NCBI RefSeq assembly: GCF_019402665.1
Contig: NZ_VSST01000088.1
Span: 1 to 32,849 of the forward strand
DNA length: 32,849 nucleotides
From: Bradyrhizobium canariense
GTDB taxonomy: Bacteria > Pseudomonadota > Alphaproteobacteria > Rhizobiales > Xanthobacteraceae
Direction: 5' to 3'
This document shows, piece after piece, positions 16,864 to 24,011 of this stretch (position 1 is its first letter; each line of letters starts with the position of its first letter). The notes below the pieces were generated by a model. The model saw only the letters and a program-made list of their open reading frames with translations. It was not told the origin of the DNA and did no database searches. Position numbers and translations under genes: made by a program.

Positions 16864-18396
16864 TCAATGCCCCGCCATATGCCGGCCGACAACGGTCAGA
16901 TCGGCTTCGCTGGTCCGTGCTTCATACACGAATTCGCCGTGGAACATCACCACCAGCCGATCGGAGAGTTCAAGGAGTTCGTCGAGGTCCTCGCTGACCA
17001 ACAGCACCGCGGCGCCGCGGTTACGCGCGGCCATGATCTCGGCATGGATTTGCGCCACCGCTGCGAAATCGAGCCCGAAACAGGGATTGGCTGCGATCAG
17101 CACCTCGACGTCGCCGCCGAGCTCGCGGGCCAGCACGGCGCGCTGGACATTGCCGCCCGACAATGCCGAGATCGGCGTGTCAGGCGTGCGGGTCTTGATC
17201 TTGTACTGGGCGATCTTCTTCCCGGCGTCGACGCGGAAGGCGCCGCGGTTGAGCCACCAGCCGAGGCTCGCGAAAGGCGCGCGGTCGAACTCGCGGAAGG
17301 CGATGTTGTCGGCGACGCTCATGCCGCCGACACAGGCGTTCTTCAGTGGCTCCTCCGGCAGGAGTGACATATTGTGCCGCCGCATCTCCTCGCGGCTGGC
17401 GTGATAGGGATCGCCGGCGACACGGATCTCGCCGCTCTCGGCTGCGCGCTGCCCGGCCAGCACCTCGACGAGCTGGCGCTGGCCGTTGCCGGAGACGCCG
17501 GCGATGCCGACGATCTCGCCGGCACGGACCGTGAGGGAGACGTCATGCACGGCGATGGCGCCGGCGTCGTCGCGCGCGCGCATCTTCGTCAGCTCCAGCC
17601 TCGCCTTGCCGGCCTCACCGGTGCGCGGCGGCTGCACCGTCAGCTCCTCGGCGCCGATCATGGTGCGCGCCATCGCGTCCGGCGTCAGTTCGGAAACCTT
17701 GCCGGCGCCGGCGAGCTTGCCGCGGCGCAGGATCGTGACGTCGTCGGCGAAGGCCATGACCTCGCGGAATTTGTGCGTGATCATCAGGATGGTCAGCTCG
17801 CCCTTGACGACCATGTCGCGGAGCATGCCGAGCACTTCGTCGGCTTCCGCAGGCGTCAGCACTGATGTCGGCTCGTCCAGGATCAGGAAGCGACGCCTCA
17901 GGTAGAGCTGCTTGAGGATCTCGCACTTCTGCCGTTCGCCCGCGGAGATGTCGGAGACTTTTGCGCTGAGCGGGACCTTGAACGGCATGCGCGCGAGAAA
18001 GGCCTCGAGCTCCTTCATCTCTTTCGGCCAGTTCACGACGGCCGGCACGTCATCGCGCGCCAGCACCAGATTTTCGGCGACCGTCATCGCCGGCACCAGG
18101 GTGAAATGCTGGTAGACCATGCCGAGGCCGAGGGCGTGGGCGTCCTTCGGATTGCCGATCGCCTGCTCGCGGCCCCCGACGAGGATGTCGCCCTCGGTGG
18201 CGTGATAGTAACCCATGATGCATTTGACGAGGGTCGACTTGCCGGCGCCGTTCTCCCCGAGCAGCGCATGGAACGAACCCGGCCGCACTTTCAGCGCGAT
18301 ATTGTCCAGCGCCACGAAATCACCGAAGCGCATGGTCATGGCGATCGCGTCGACGCCGAAGGCGCCTGATGGCGGTGGCGTTTCGCCGACGATCAC
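16864..18396 (-). CDS. ABC transporter ATPase with two nucleotide-binding domains (importer 2)
   Basis: A 510-residue duplicated ATPase like that of importer 1. First domain: Walker A GENGAGKST (47-55), VYQHFT Q-loop, signature ISAGERQKCE, Walker B FLILDEPTSVL. Second domain: Walker A is replaced by GVSGNGQRQL and Walker B by LIAANPCFGLD, with LSGGNVQRAVL kept. I start it at the GTG at 18394-18396, which overlaps the TGA of the hydrolase gene (GTGA) and has GGAGCG six bases upstream; the frame stays open further but only antisense to that gene. It powers the two permeases encoded upstream in the same operon. Confidence 0.9.
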   Translation of the reverse strand: MIVGETPPPSGAFGVDAIAMTMRFGDFVALDNIALKVRPGSFHALLGENGAGKSTLVKCIMGYYHATEGDILVGGREQAIGNPKDAHALGLGMVYQHFTLVPAMTVAENLVLARDDVPAVVNWPKEMKELEAFLARMPFKVPLSAKVSDISAGERQKCEILKQLYLRRRFLILDEPTSVLTPAEADEVLGMLRDMVVKGELTILMITHKFREVMAFADDVTILRRGKLAGAGKVSELTPDAMARTMIGAEELTVQPPRTGEAGKARLELTKMRARDDAGAIAVHDVSLTVRAGEIVGIAGVSGNGQRQLVEVLAGQRAAESGEIRVAGDPYHASREEMRRHNMSLLPEEPLKNACVGGMSVADNIAFREFDRAPFASLGWWLNRGAFRVDAGKKIAQYKIKTRTPDTPISALSGGNVQRAVLARELGGDVEVLIAANPCFGLDFAAVAQIHAEIMAARNRGAAVLLVSEDLDELLELSDRLVVMFHGEFVYEARTSEADLTVVGRHMAGH

Positions 18397-19076
18397 GAAA
18401 TCGCTCCGATGAAGGCGTCGGAGGTCGAGACCGCACCGAATACGCCGCCCTGCATCTTGATCATCTTCAGTGCGTGCTCGTGATTGCTCCTGTCGGTCGC
18501 GCCGCAGCAATCGTGCAACAGCACGCATTCGAAGCCGCGGTCGTTCGCCTCACGCATGGTGGTGTGAACGCAAACGTCGGTGGTGATCCCGGTGAGCACG
18601 ATGTTCTCGATACCGCGCACGCGCAGGATCAGCTCCAGATCGGTGGCGCAGAACGAGCCCTTGCCGGGCTTGTCGATGATCGGTTCGCCGGGCAGCGGCG
18701 CGAGCTCCGGGATGATGTCCCACCCGGCCTCTCCGCGCACCAGGATGCGGCCACAGGGGCCGGGATCGCCGATGCCGGCGCCGATCTGCCGGGAACGCCA
18801 GCGCTTGTTGGCGGGCAGATCGGAGAGATCGGGGCGATGGCCCTCGCGGGTATGGATGATGTGGAAGCCCTGTGCGCGCATCGCAGCGAGCAGCTTCTTG
18901 ATGGGTTCGATCGGCGCCCGGGTCAGCGACAGGTCATAGCCCATCTTGTCGACATAACCGCCGACACCGCAGAAATCGGTCTGCATGTCGATGATGATCA
19001 GCGCGGTGTTCTCGGGACGGAGATCACCGTTGTAAGGCCAGGCATAGGGCTCGGACTTGAGGTAGCGCTCGGGCAT
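18393..19076 (-). CDS. Cysteine hydrolase, biuret-hydrolase-like (isochorismatase family)
   Basis: A 227-residue cysteine hydrolase. The catalytic triad is Asp30 (IIDMQTDF), Lys136 (IIDKPGKGS) and Cys169 (TTDVCV), with a constant offset of six from the D36/K142/C175 triad I recall for rhizobial biuret hydrolase (BiuH). Shared stretches such as GYVDKMGYDLSL, HTREGHRPDLSDLPANKRW and GAGIGDPGPCGR make it closer to BiuH than to RutB or nicotinamidase, as remembered and not searched. It should cleave an amide of a ureido compound, giving ammonia; biuret, triuret or a purine-derived ureide are candidates. It sits inside the importer 2 operon between permease B and the ATPase, which suggests the importer supplies its substrate or precursor. 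Confidence 0.85.
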   Translation of the reverse strand: MPERYLKSEPYAWPYNGDLRPENTALIIIDMQTDFCGVGGYVDKMGYDLSLTRAPIEPIKKLLAAMRAQGFHIIHTREGHRPDLSDLPANKRWRSRQIGAGIGDPGPCGRILVRGEAGWDIIPELAPLPGEPIIDKPGKGSFCATDLELILRVRGIENIVLTGITTDVCVHTTMREANDRGFECVLLHDCCGATDRSNHEHALKMIKMQGGVFGAVSTSDAFIGAIS

Positions 19077-19101
19077 GGACGACCTCTTTGCGTGTCGCGT
19101 G

Positions 19102-20028
19102 TTACCGTGTGATCGAGAGTTCGGCCGGGGCTCCGGTCAGCGTGCGTTTCGGCGAGCAGGTGATGATCATGATCGCCAGCGTCAGGATGTAGGGTGCTGC
19201 GTTGAAGAGGTGGTAGCCGGAGGTGACGCCGACCGATTGCAGCGCCGGGCCCAGCGCCGCGGCGCCGCCGAAGGCGAGCGAGGCCCACAGACACAGCAAG
19301 GGGTCCCAGCGTGCGAAGATCACGAGCGCCACGGCCGTGATGCCTTGGCCCGAGGACAGGCCCTCGTTCCAGCTTCCGGGATAGAACAGCGACAGGAACG
19401 AACCGCCGATGCCGGCGAGGAAGCCGCCAACCATGGTCGCGCGCAGGCGGATCAGCAGCACGGAGTGGCCCATCGCACGCGCAGCGTCCGAACTCTCGCC
19501 GGCGGTGCGGATCAGGAGGCCCCAGCGCGTGGTCCGGAAGGCCCAGTAGAGAATTGGCGCGAGCGCGACGCCGATCAGGAACAGCACGTTGACCCGTAGG
19601 GCCGCCCGTACCTGCGGAATGTCGCTCCACCAGCCGAAATCGATTGCCGGCAGTCGAGGCGCTGTCGGCTCGATCAACGGTTTGCCGAGATAGAAAGCTA
19701 GGCCGGTGCCGAACAGCATCAGCGCGATGCCGACCGCAATGTCGTTGACGCGCGGCAGTGAGCAGATGCCGGCATGCAGGGCGCCCAGAAGCGCGCCGGT
19801 AATGCCAGCGGCGAGCACGCCCAGCCACGGCGATCCCGTGAGGTAGGAAATGCCGTAGGCGCTCATCGCGCCCATCACCAGCGTGCCCTCGAGGCCGAGA
19901 TTGATGCGGCCGGAGCGCTCGGTGATGCATTCGCCCAGGCTCACGAACAGGAACGGCGTCGAGACGCGAATGGCGCCGCCGAGCACGGCGAGTGGGACGG
20001 TCCAGAGTCCGATCGAGCCGTCTGCCAT
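19102..20028 (-). CDS. ABC transporter permease B (importer 2, BMP type)
   Basis: A 308-residue inner-membrane permease (BPD_transp_2, NupQ-like). Conserved loop ITERSGRINLGLEGTLVMGA near residues 35-54 and about 8-9 membrane segments. The coupling region is TRWGLLIRTAGESSDAARAMG (around 167-187). It follows permease A after one base, so translation is probably coupled. It is a paralogue of importer 1 permease B but clearly divergent in the periplasmic loop (VGV TSGYHLFNAAP near the end). Confidence 0.92.
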   Translation of the reverse strand: MADGSIGLWTVPLAVLGGAIRVSTPFLFVSLGECITERSGRINLGLEGTLVMGAMSAYGISYLTGSPWLGVLAAGITGALLGALHAGICSLPRVNDIAVGIALMLFGTGLAFYLGKPLIEPTAPRLPAIDFGWWSDIPQVRAALRVNVLFLIGVALAPILYWAFRTTRWGLLIRTAGESSDAARAMGHSVLLIRLRATMVGGFLAGIGGSFLSLFYPGSWNEGLSSGQGITAVALVIFARWDPLLCLWASLAFGGAAALGPALQSVGVTSGYHLFNAAPYILTLAIMIITCSPKRTLTGAPAELSITR

Positions 20029-20029
20029 C

Positions 20030-21142
20030 TCAGGACTTTCCCTTCAGAAACCCGATGCGGCCATAGAGCGCATCGCTGGCCAGCACGAAGACGAAGATGA
20101 TGCCTTGCAGCACCAGCACGGATGCATCCGGCAATCCGAGGCGGCGCTGCAACAGCCCGCCGCTGGCGCTGATACCCCCGAGCAGGATCGCGACGGGGAT
20201 AATGGCGAGCGGATTTTGCCGCGCCAGGAAGGCGACGAGAATCCCTGTGAAGCCGTAGCCCGCGGCGAGGTTGGCGTTGGTGCGCCCCTGCACGGCGGCG
20301 ACCTCGACCATGCCGGCAAGGCCCGCGGCGCCGCCGGCAAGGAAGCAGATGGTCAGGATCAACTTGCTGACATTGAGGCCGACAATCTTCGCAGCGCGGA
20401 TGTTGCCGCCGGCAACGCGCGCGGCGAAGCCGAACACGGTGTGATAGATCAGGATATAGGCGGCAATCGCGGCGATCAGGCCGAACACCAGACCCCAATG
20501 CACGTCGGTGCCAGGTATCGATCCGATCATGTTGGCCGCGCCGATCTCGCGGGTCGACGGCTTGTTGAGGCTGGCGGGGTCGCGCATCGCGCCTTCGACG
20601 AGATGGTTGAGGACCGCGAGCGCGATGTAGACGAGCAGCAGGCTCGAGATCGTCTCGTTGACGCCGCGATATTGCCGCAGCGCGCCCGAAAGCATGACCC
20701 ACAGGCCACCGCCGATCACGCCGCCGACGACCATGGCGATCTGAACGATCAGCGGCGGCATGCCCTGAAGCACCAGTGCTGCGCCGGTTGCCGACAGCGC
20801 GCCGATCAGGAGTGCGCCTTCGCCGCCGATGATGACCATGCCGAGCTGCGCAGGCAGCGCCGTGCAGAGCGCGGTGAGGATCAGCGGCGCCGCGCGCGTC
20901 AGCGTGTTCTGCCATGAGAACCAGGTGCCGAACGCGCCGTAGTACATGTAGAAATAGAGGTCGAGCGGGTTCTTGCCGAACATCGCGACGAAGATGCCGA
21001 AGACCACGAGCGCGCCGGCCAGCGCCGCGCCCGGGATCAGGATATATTCGATCGCTCCGCCGTGACGCTGGAGGAATCCCGGATCGGCGGCCGGGGCAAC
21101 TGTCCCGACCGCTTCAACGGGATCCGCAGCTTCCGCCGTCAC
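20030..21142 (-). CDS. ABC transporter permease A (importer 2, BMP type)
   Basis: A 370-residue inner-membrane permease (BPD_transp_2, NupP-like), with a longer cytoplasmic N-terminus (about 30 residues rich in Ala, Pro and Val) than its importer 1 counterpart. The loop MVIIGGEGALLIGA marks the family and FAARVAGGNIRAAKIVGLN the coupling region. It overlaps the binding-protein stop by four bases (21139-21142) and precedes permease B by one base. Confidence 0.92.
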   Translation of the reverse strand: MTAEAADPVEAVGTVAPAADPGFLQRHGGAIEYILIPGAALAGALVVFGIFVAMFGKNPLDLYFYMYYGAFGTWFSWQNTLTRAAPLILTALCTALPAQLGMVIIGGEGALLIGALSATGAALVLQGMPPLIVQIAMVVGGVIGGGLWVMLSGALRQYRGVNETISSLLLVYIALAVLNHLVEGAMRDPASLNKPSTREIGAANMIGSIPGTDVHWGLVFGLIAAIAAYILIYHTVFGFAARVAGGNIRAAKIVGLNVSKLILTICFLAGGAAGLAGMVEVAAVQGRTNANLAAGYGFTGILVAFLARQNPLAIIPVAILLGGISASGGLLQRRLGLPDASVLVLQGIIFVFVLASDALYGRIGFLKGKS

Positions 21143-22251
21143 GAAGTCGCCCCGACCACGCCCTCCACGAGATAGTCCATCTTCTCGAGTTCGGGGTCCT
21201 TCTGGCCGCGATCGGTGCCGGCCGCGATCACCGTCTTGCCCTTGTTGTCGACCAGCCCTCCCTTGAAGATGGCGTAGCCGTCACCGGACAAGAACTTGGC
21301 CTTGACGTCGTCGGCGTGCTTGCGCGCCTCGGCGGAGACCGCTTCGCCATAGGGCGAGGTCTTGACGATCTCTTCCTTGAGGCCGCCGCGATAGAAGTTC
21401 GGGATGCTCTCGCCGGCGGCGATCATCTTGACGAATTTGGGGTACAGCGCTTCCCAGTTCCACTCGGCGCCCGTGAGATACGCCTTCGGCGCGAGCGGCG
21501 ACTGGTTGACGTGATAGCCGCACACCATGGCGCCCCGACGCGCGGCGTTCTCGACCATGGTCTTCGGACCGTCGACATGGCAAGTGAGGACGTCGACGCC
21601 CTGATCGATCAGGCTGTTGGTGGCCTCGGCTTCCTTGACCGGCATCGACCAGTCACCGGTGAAGATGACCTGCGTGGTGGCCTTGGGATTGGCAAGCCTC
21701 GCGCCGAGCGCGAATGCGTTGATGTTGCGCAGCACTTGCGGGATCGGCTTGGCGGCGACGAAGCCGAGCTTGCCGCTCTTGGAGCTATAGCCGGCGACGA
21801 TGCCCGAGATGTACTGGGCTTCATCGATATAGCCGAAATAGCTGCCGGCGTTCTTCGGGTCCTTGTCGCTCCACAGGCCGCCACAATGCTCGAAGTGCAG
21901 CTTCGGGAATTTGTTGGCCATCTTGACCATGTGCGGATTGTAGTAACCGAACGAGGTCGGGAAGAGCAGGGTGGCGCCGTCGAGATTGATCATGGACTCG
22001 ATCGTCTTCTCGACCGCGTCGGTCTCGGGCACCTTCTCTTCTTCCACGACTTTGAGGCCGGGAATCTTCTTCAGCGCCGCCGCGCCCTGCGCATGCGCCT
22101 GGTTGTAGCCATAGTCGTCGCGCGAGCCGACGTAGATGAATCCGATGGTGGTCTCGGCCGCGAAGACGGGACGAATGCCCGTCGCCGCACCGAGGGTGAC
22201 GGCCGCACCGCCCTGCAACAAATGACGTCGTGAGATCCTGCCAAATTCCAT
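21139..22251 (-). CDS. BMP-family substrate-binding protein with Tat signal (importer 2)
   Basis: A 370-residue periplasmic binding protein of the BMP/PnrA family. The N-terminus MEFGRISRRHLLQGG carries twin arginines in an S-R-R-x-L-L context, followed by a hydrophobic stretch and cleavage near VFA before AETTIGF, so export by Tat is likely (importer 1's binding protein uses Sec). Family marks: FIYVGSRDDYGYNQAH, FPTSFGYYNPH, HFEHCGG, and the ligand-pocket segment near GDWSMPVKEAEA. The ATG at 22251 has GGGGAG upstream; earlier in-frame Met codons lack one. It heads a six-gene operon: binding protein, two permeases, cysteine hydrolase, ATPase, deaminase. Ligand inferred as a purine, nucleoside or ureide. 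Confidence 0.9.
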   Translation of the reverse strand: MEFGRISRRHLLQGGAAVTLGAATGIRPVFAAETTIGFIYVGSRDDYGYNQAHAQGAAALKKIPGLKVVEEEKVPETDAVEKTIESMINLDGATLLFPTSFGYYNPHMVKMANKFPKLHFEHCGGLWSDKDPKNAGSYFGYIDEAQYISGIVAGYSSKSGKLGFVAAKPIPQVLRNINAFALGARLANPKATTQVIFTGDWSMPVKEAEATNSLIDQGVDVLTCHVDGPKTMVENAARRGAMVCGYHVNQSPLAPKAYLTGAEWNWEALYPKFVKMIAAGESIPNFYRGGLKEEIVKTSPYGEAVSAEARKHADDVKAKFLSGDGYAIFKGGLVDNKGKTVIAAGTDRGQKDPELEKMDYLVEGVVGATS

Positions 22252-22322
22252 TGCTTGCTCCCCTTGGCGGATGCACCGCCTCATCTCGCTGCGCCGGTCT
22301 GGCGGAGCCCGGGATCAATTGT

Positions 22323-22338
22323 CGCAAGCTTCGTGCCA
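22323..22338 (-). promoter_or_regulatory. Sigma-54 promoter of importer 2 operon
   Basis: On the reverse strand TGGCACG-AAGC-TTGCG matches the -24/-12 consensus at every position except the final W of TTGCW. The predicted start near 22312 gives a leader of about 61 bases before the binding-protein ATG. The AT-rich DNA just upstream would suit bending protein or activator sites. Confidence 0.75.
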
Positions 22339-22582
22339 GAGGCTATTGAGGGAGCATTTCCGAATAAGTCGTTGGAAATATATTGTTATTTCATGTGTTC
22401 CGAACCTGAGCATGAAAGCAGCAGATGAAATTATAGGCATTATTTTATAGTTGTATGCAATGGAGTTAAGCAGGTCTTACCCGGCTTGAACATGTGCATG
22501 ACGAGGGCCGGGCGGTCTGCCGGCGGCGGCATTCCATGCTAACCACGCGCTGCTTGGACCGGCGTCGGCAGCGTGATTTCGC

Positions 22583-22598
22583 TGGCACCGAACTTGAA
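22583..22598 (+). promoter_or_regulatory. Possible sigma-54 promoter of allC
   Basis: TGGCACC-GAAC-TTGAA has a near-perfect -24 box and correct spacing, but the -12 box is TTGA instead of TTGC. The predicted start near 22609 gives a 47-base leader before the ATG at 22656, which would place the upstream part of the open frame outside the transcript and supports that start. Confidence 0.35.
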
Positions 22599-22655
22599 TC
22601 GATTGCCGCCAGGACCGCCGTCGCCGCGGTCCCAAGAGATGGAAAGCTCGCCGAG

Positions 22656-23915
22656 ATGGCTGCTGGTAACGCCGTTCAGAATGGTTCGCTCGGCGAAGAG
22701 ATCGTGCGAGGGATCAACGAGCTCGCGGCGATCTCGGAAGAAGGCGACAAGCTCACCCGCGTCTATCTGACCAGCGAGCTGCGCAAGGCGGCGGACCTCA
22801 TCCTGAGCTGGATGCGCGACGCCGGCATGAGTGCGCGTCTCGACGCGATCGGCAATGTCTGCGGGCGCTACGAAGGTGAGCGGCCGGGCGCGCCTTGCCT
22901 GATGCTCGGCTCGCACTACGACACCGTCCGCGATGCCGGCAAATGGGACGGGCCACTGGGCGTGATCACGGCGATCGCCTGCGTCGCCGATCTCAACCGT
23001 CGCGGCAAGCGCCTCCCGTTCGCGATCGAAATCGTCGGTTTTGCGGATGAGGAAGGGGTGCGCTTTGCCTCGACCCTGCTCGGCAGCCGCGCGGTAGCCG
23101 GCACTTTTGACGAAAGCGTCCTCAACACACGCGACAGCGATGGCGTCGCCATGCGCGATGCGCTGGTGCAGTTCGGGCTCGATCCCGATCATATCGGCGC
23201 GGCCGCTCGGGCCCGGCGCGAGCTGCTTGCCTATCTCGAGCTGCACATCGAGCAAGGGCCGGTGCTGGAAGCACAAAACCTGCCCGTCGGGGTGGTCACC
23301 GCGATCGCGGGCGCGACACGGCTTGCCGCGCGGCTGACCGGCATGGCGGGGCACGCGGGCACGGTGCCGATGGCGCTCCGGCGCGATGCGTTGGCGGGCG
23401 CGGCCGAATGCATCGGCGCGATCGAGCAGTTTTGCCGCACCGACGAAGGCGGGCTGGTCGGCACCGTCGGCTACATCCAGGCGAGGCCCGGCGCGACCAA
23501 CGTCATTCCGGGCGAGGTGTCGTTCACCATCGACATGCGGGCGCCGACCGACATGCACCGCAAGCGCGCGGTCGCCGATGCCGTCAGGCAAATCGAAGCC
23601 ATCGCAAAGCGGCGTCAATTGACGCTTCAGCTCGACGTCACCCACGAGAACCGCACCGCGCCTTGTGCGCCCTGGCTCAAGGAGCAGATCGCGCAGGCGA
23701 TCAAAGCGGAAGGTTTTTCCGTCTTCGAGCTGCCGAGCGGGGCCGGGCATGACGGCATGGCCATGATCGATATTGCCGATGTCGCCATGATCTTCGTCCG
23801 CTGCCGCGGCGGCATCAGCCATCACCCGGACGAGCATGTCGAGCTCGCCGATGCCGACGCCGGCGCGCGGGTGTTGCTGCGCGTGATCGAGAACTTTCGG
23901 CCGCGGGAAGGCTAA
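22656..23915 (+). CDS. allC: Allantoate amidohydrolase (M20/HyuC-type zinc hydrolase)
   Basis: A 419-residue cytoplasmic enzyme of the allantoate amidohydrolase / N-carbamoyl-amino-acid hydrolase family. It should split allantoate to ureidoglycine, ammonia and CO2, the step after PuuE. Dinuclear metal ligands: His87 (GSHYDTV), Asp98 (WDGPLGV), Glu133 (DEEGVRF), His197 (LELHIEQGPVL) and a late His (SHHPDE). His233 (GHAGTVP) lies in the dimerisation lid. The ATG at 22656 yields the usual ~415-residue family length and has GGAAAG upstream; the frame opens earlier at 22494. Family members also act on carbamoyl amino acids, so the substrate rests on context. Confidence 0.85.
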   Translation: MAAGNAVQNGSLGEEIVRGINELAAISEEGDKLTRVYLTSELRKAADLILSWMRDAGMSARLDAIGNVCGRYEGERPGAPCLMLGSHYDTVRDAGKWDGPLGVITAIACVADLNRRGKRLPFAIEIVGFADEEGVRFASTLLGSRAVAGTFDESVLNTRDSDGVAMRDALVQFGLDPDHIGAAARARRELLAYLELHIEQGPVLEAQNLPVGVVTAIAGATRLAARLTGMAGHAGTVPMALRRDALAGAAECIGAIEQFCRTDEGGLVGTVGYIQARPGATNVIPGEVSFTIDMRAPTDMHRKRAVADAVRQIEAIAKRRQLTLQLDVTHENRTAPCAPWLKEQIAQAIKAEGFSVFELPSGAGHDGMAMIDIADVAMIFVRCRGGISHHPDEHVELADADAGARVLLRVIENFRPREG

Positions 23916-24011
23916 ACTGAGCCCGCAAGTCACGGGATAGAGACACGAATCAGACAGGTCTGGAGCCGCGACGGCCTCCCGCCGGACCACGAGACCCATT
24001 CGACGGCGCCT

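Larger units (their letters stand above)
22252..22655. other. 404-base regulatory spacer between importer 2 and allC
   Basis: Divergent spacer with a conspicuously AT-rich stretch at about 22360-22460. It carries a sigma-54 element on the reverse strand (22323-22338), a weak one on the forward strand (22583-22598), an 18-base dyad GAAATA-TATTGT-TATTTC (22375-22392) and a reverse-strand TATAAT (22430-22435) with TTGCAT 19 bases upstream. The frame of allC remains open back to 22494, but that part lacks family character. Confidence 0.6.
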
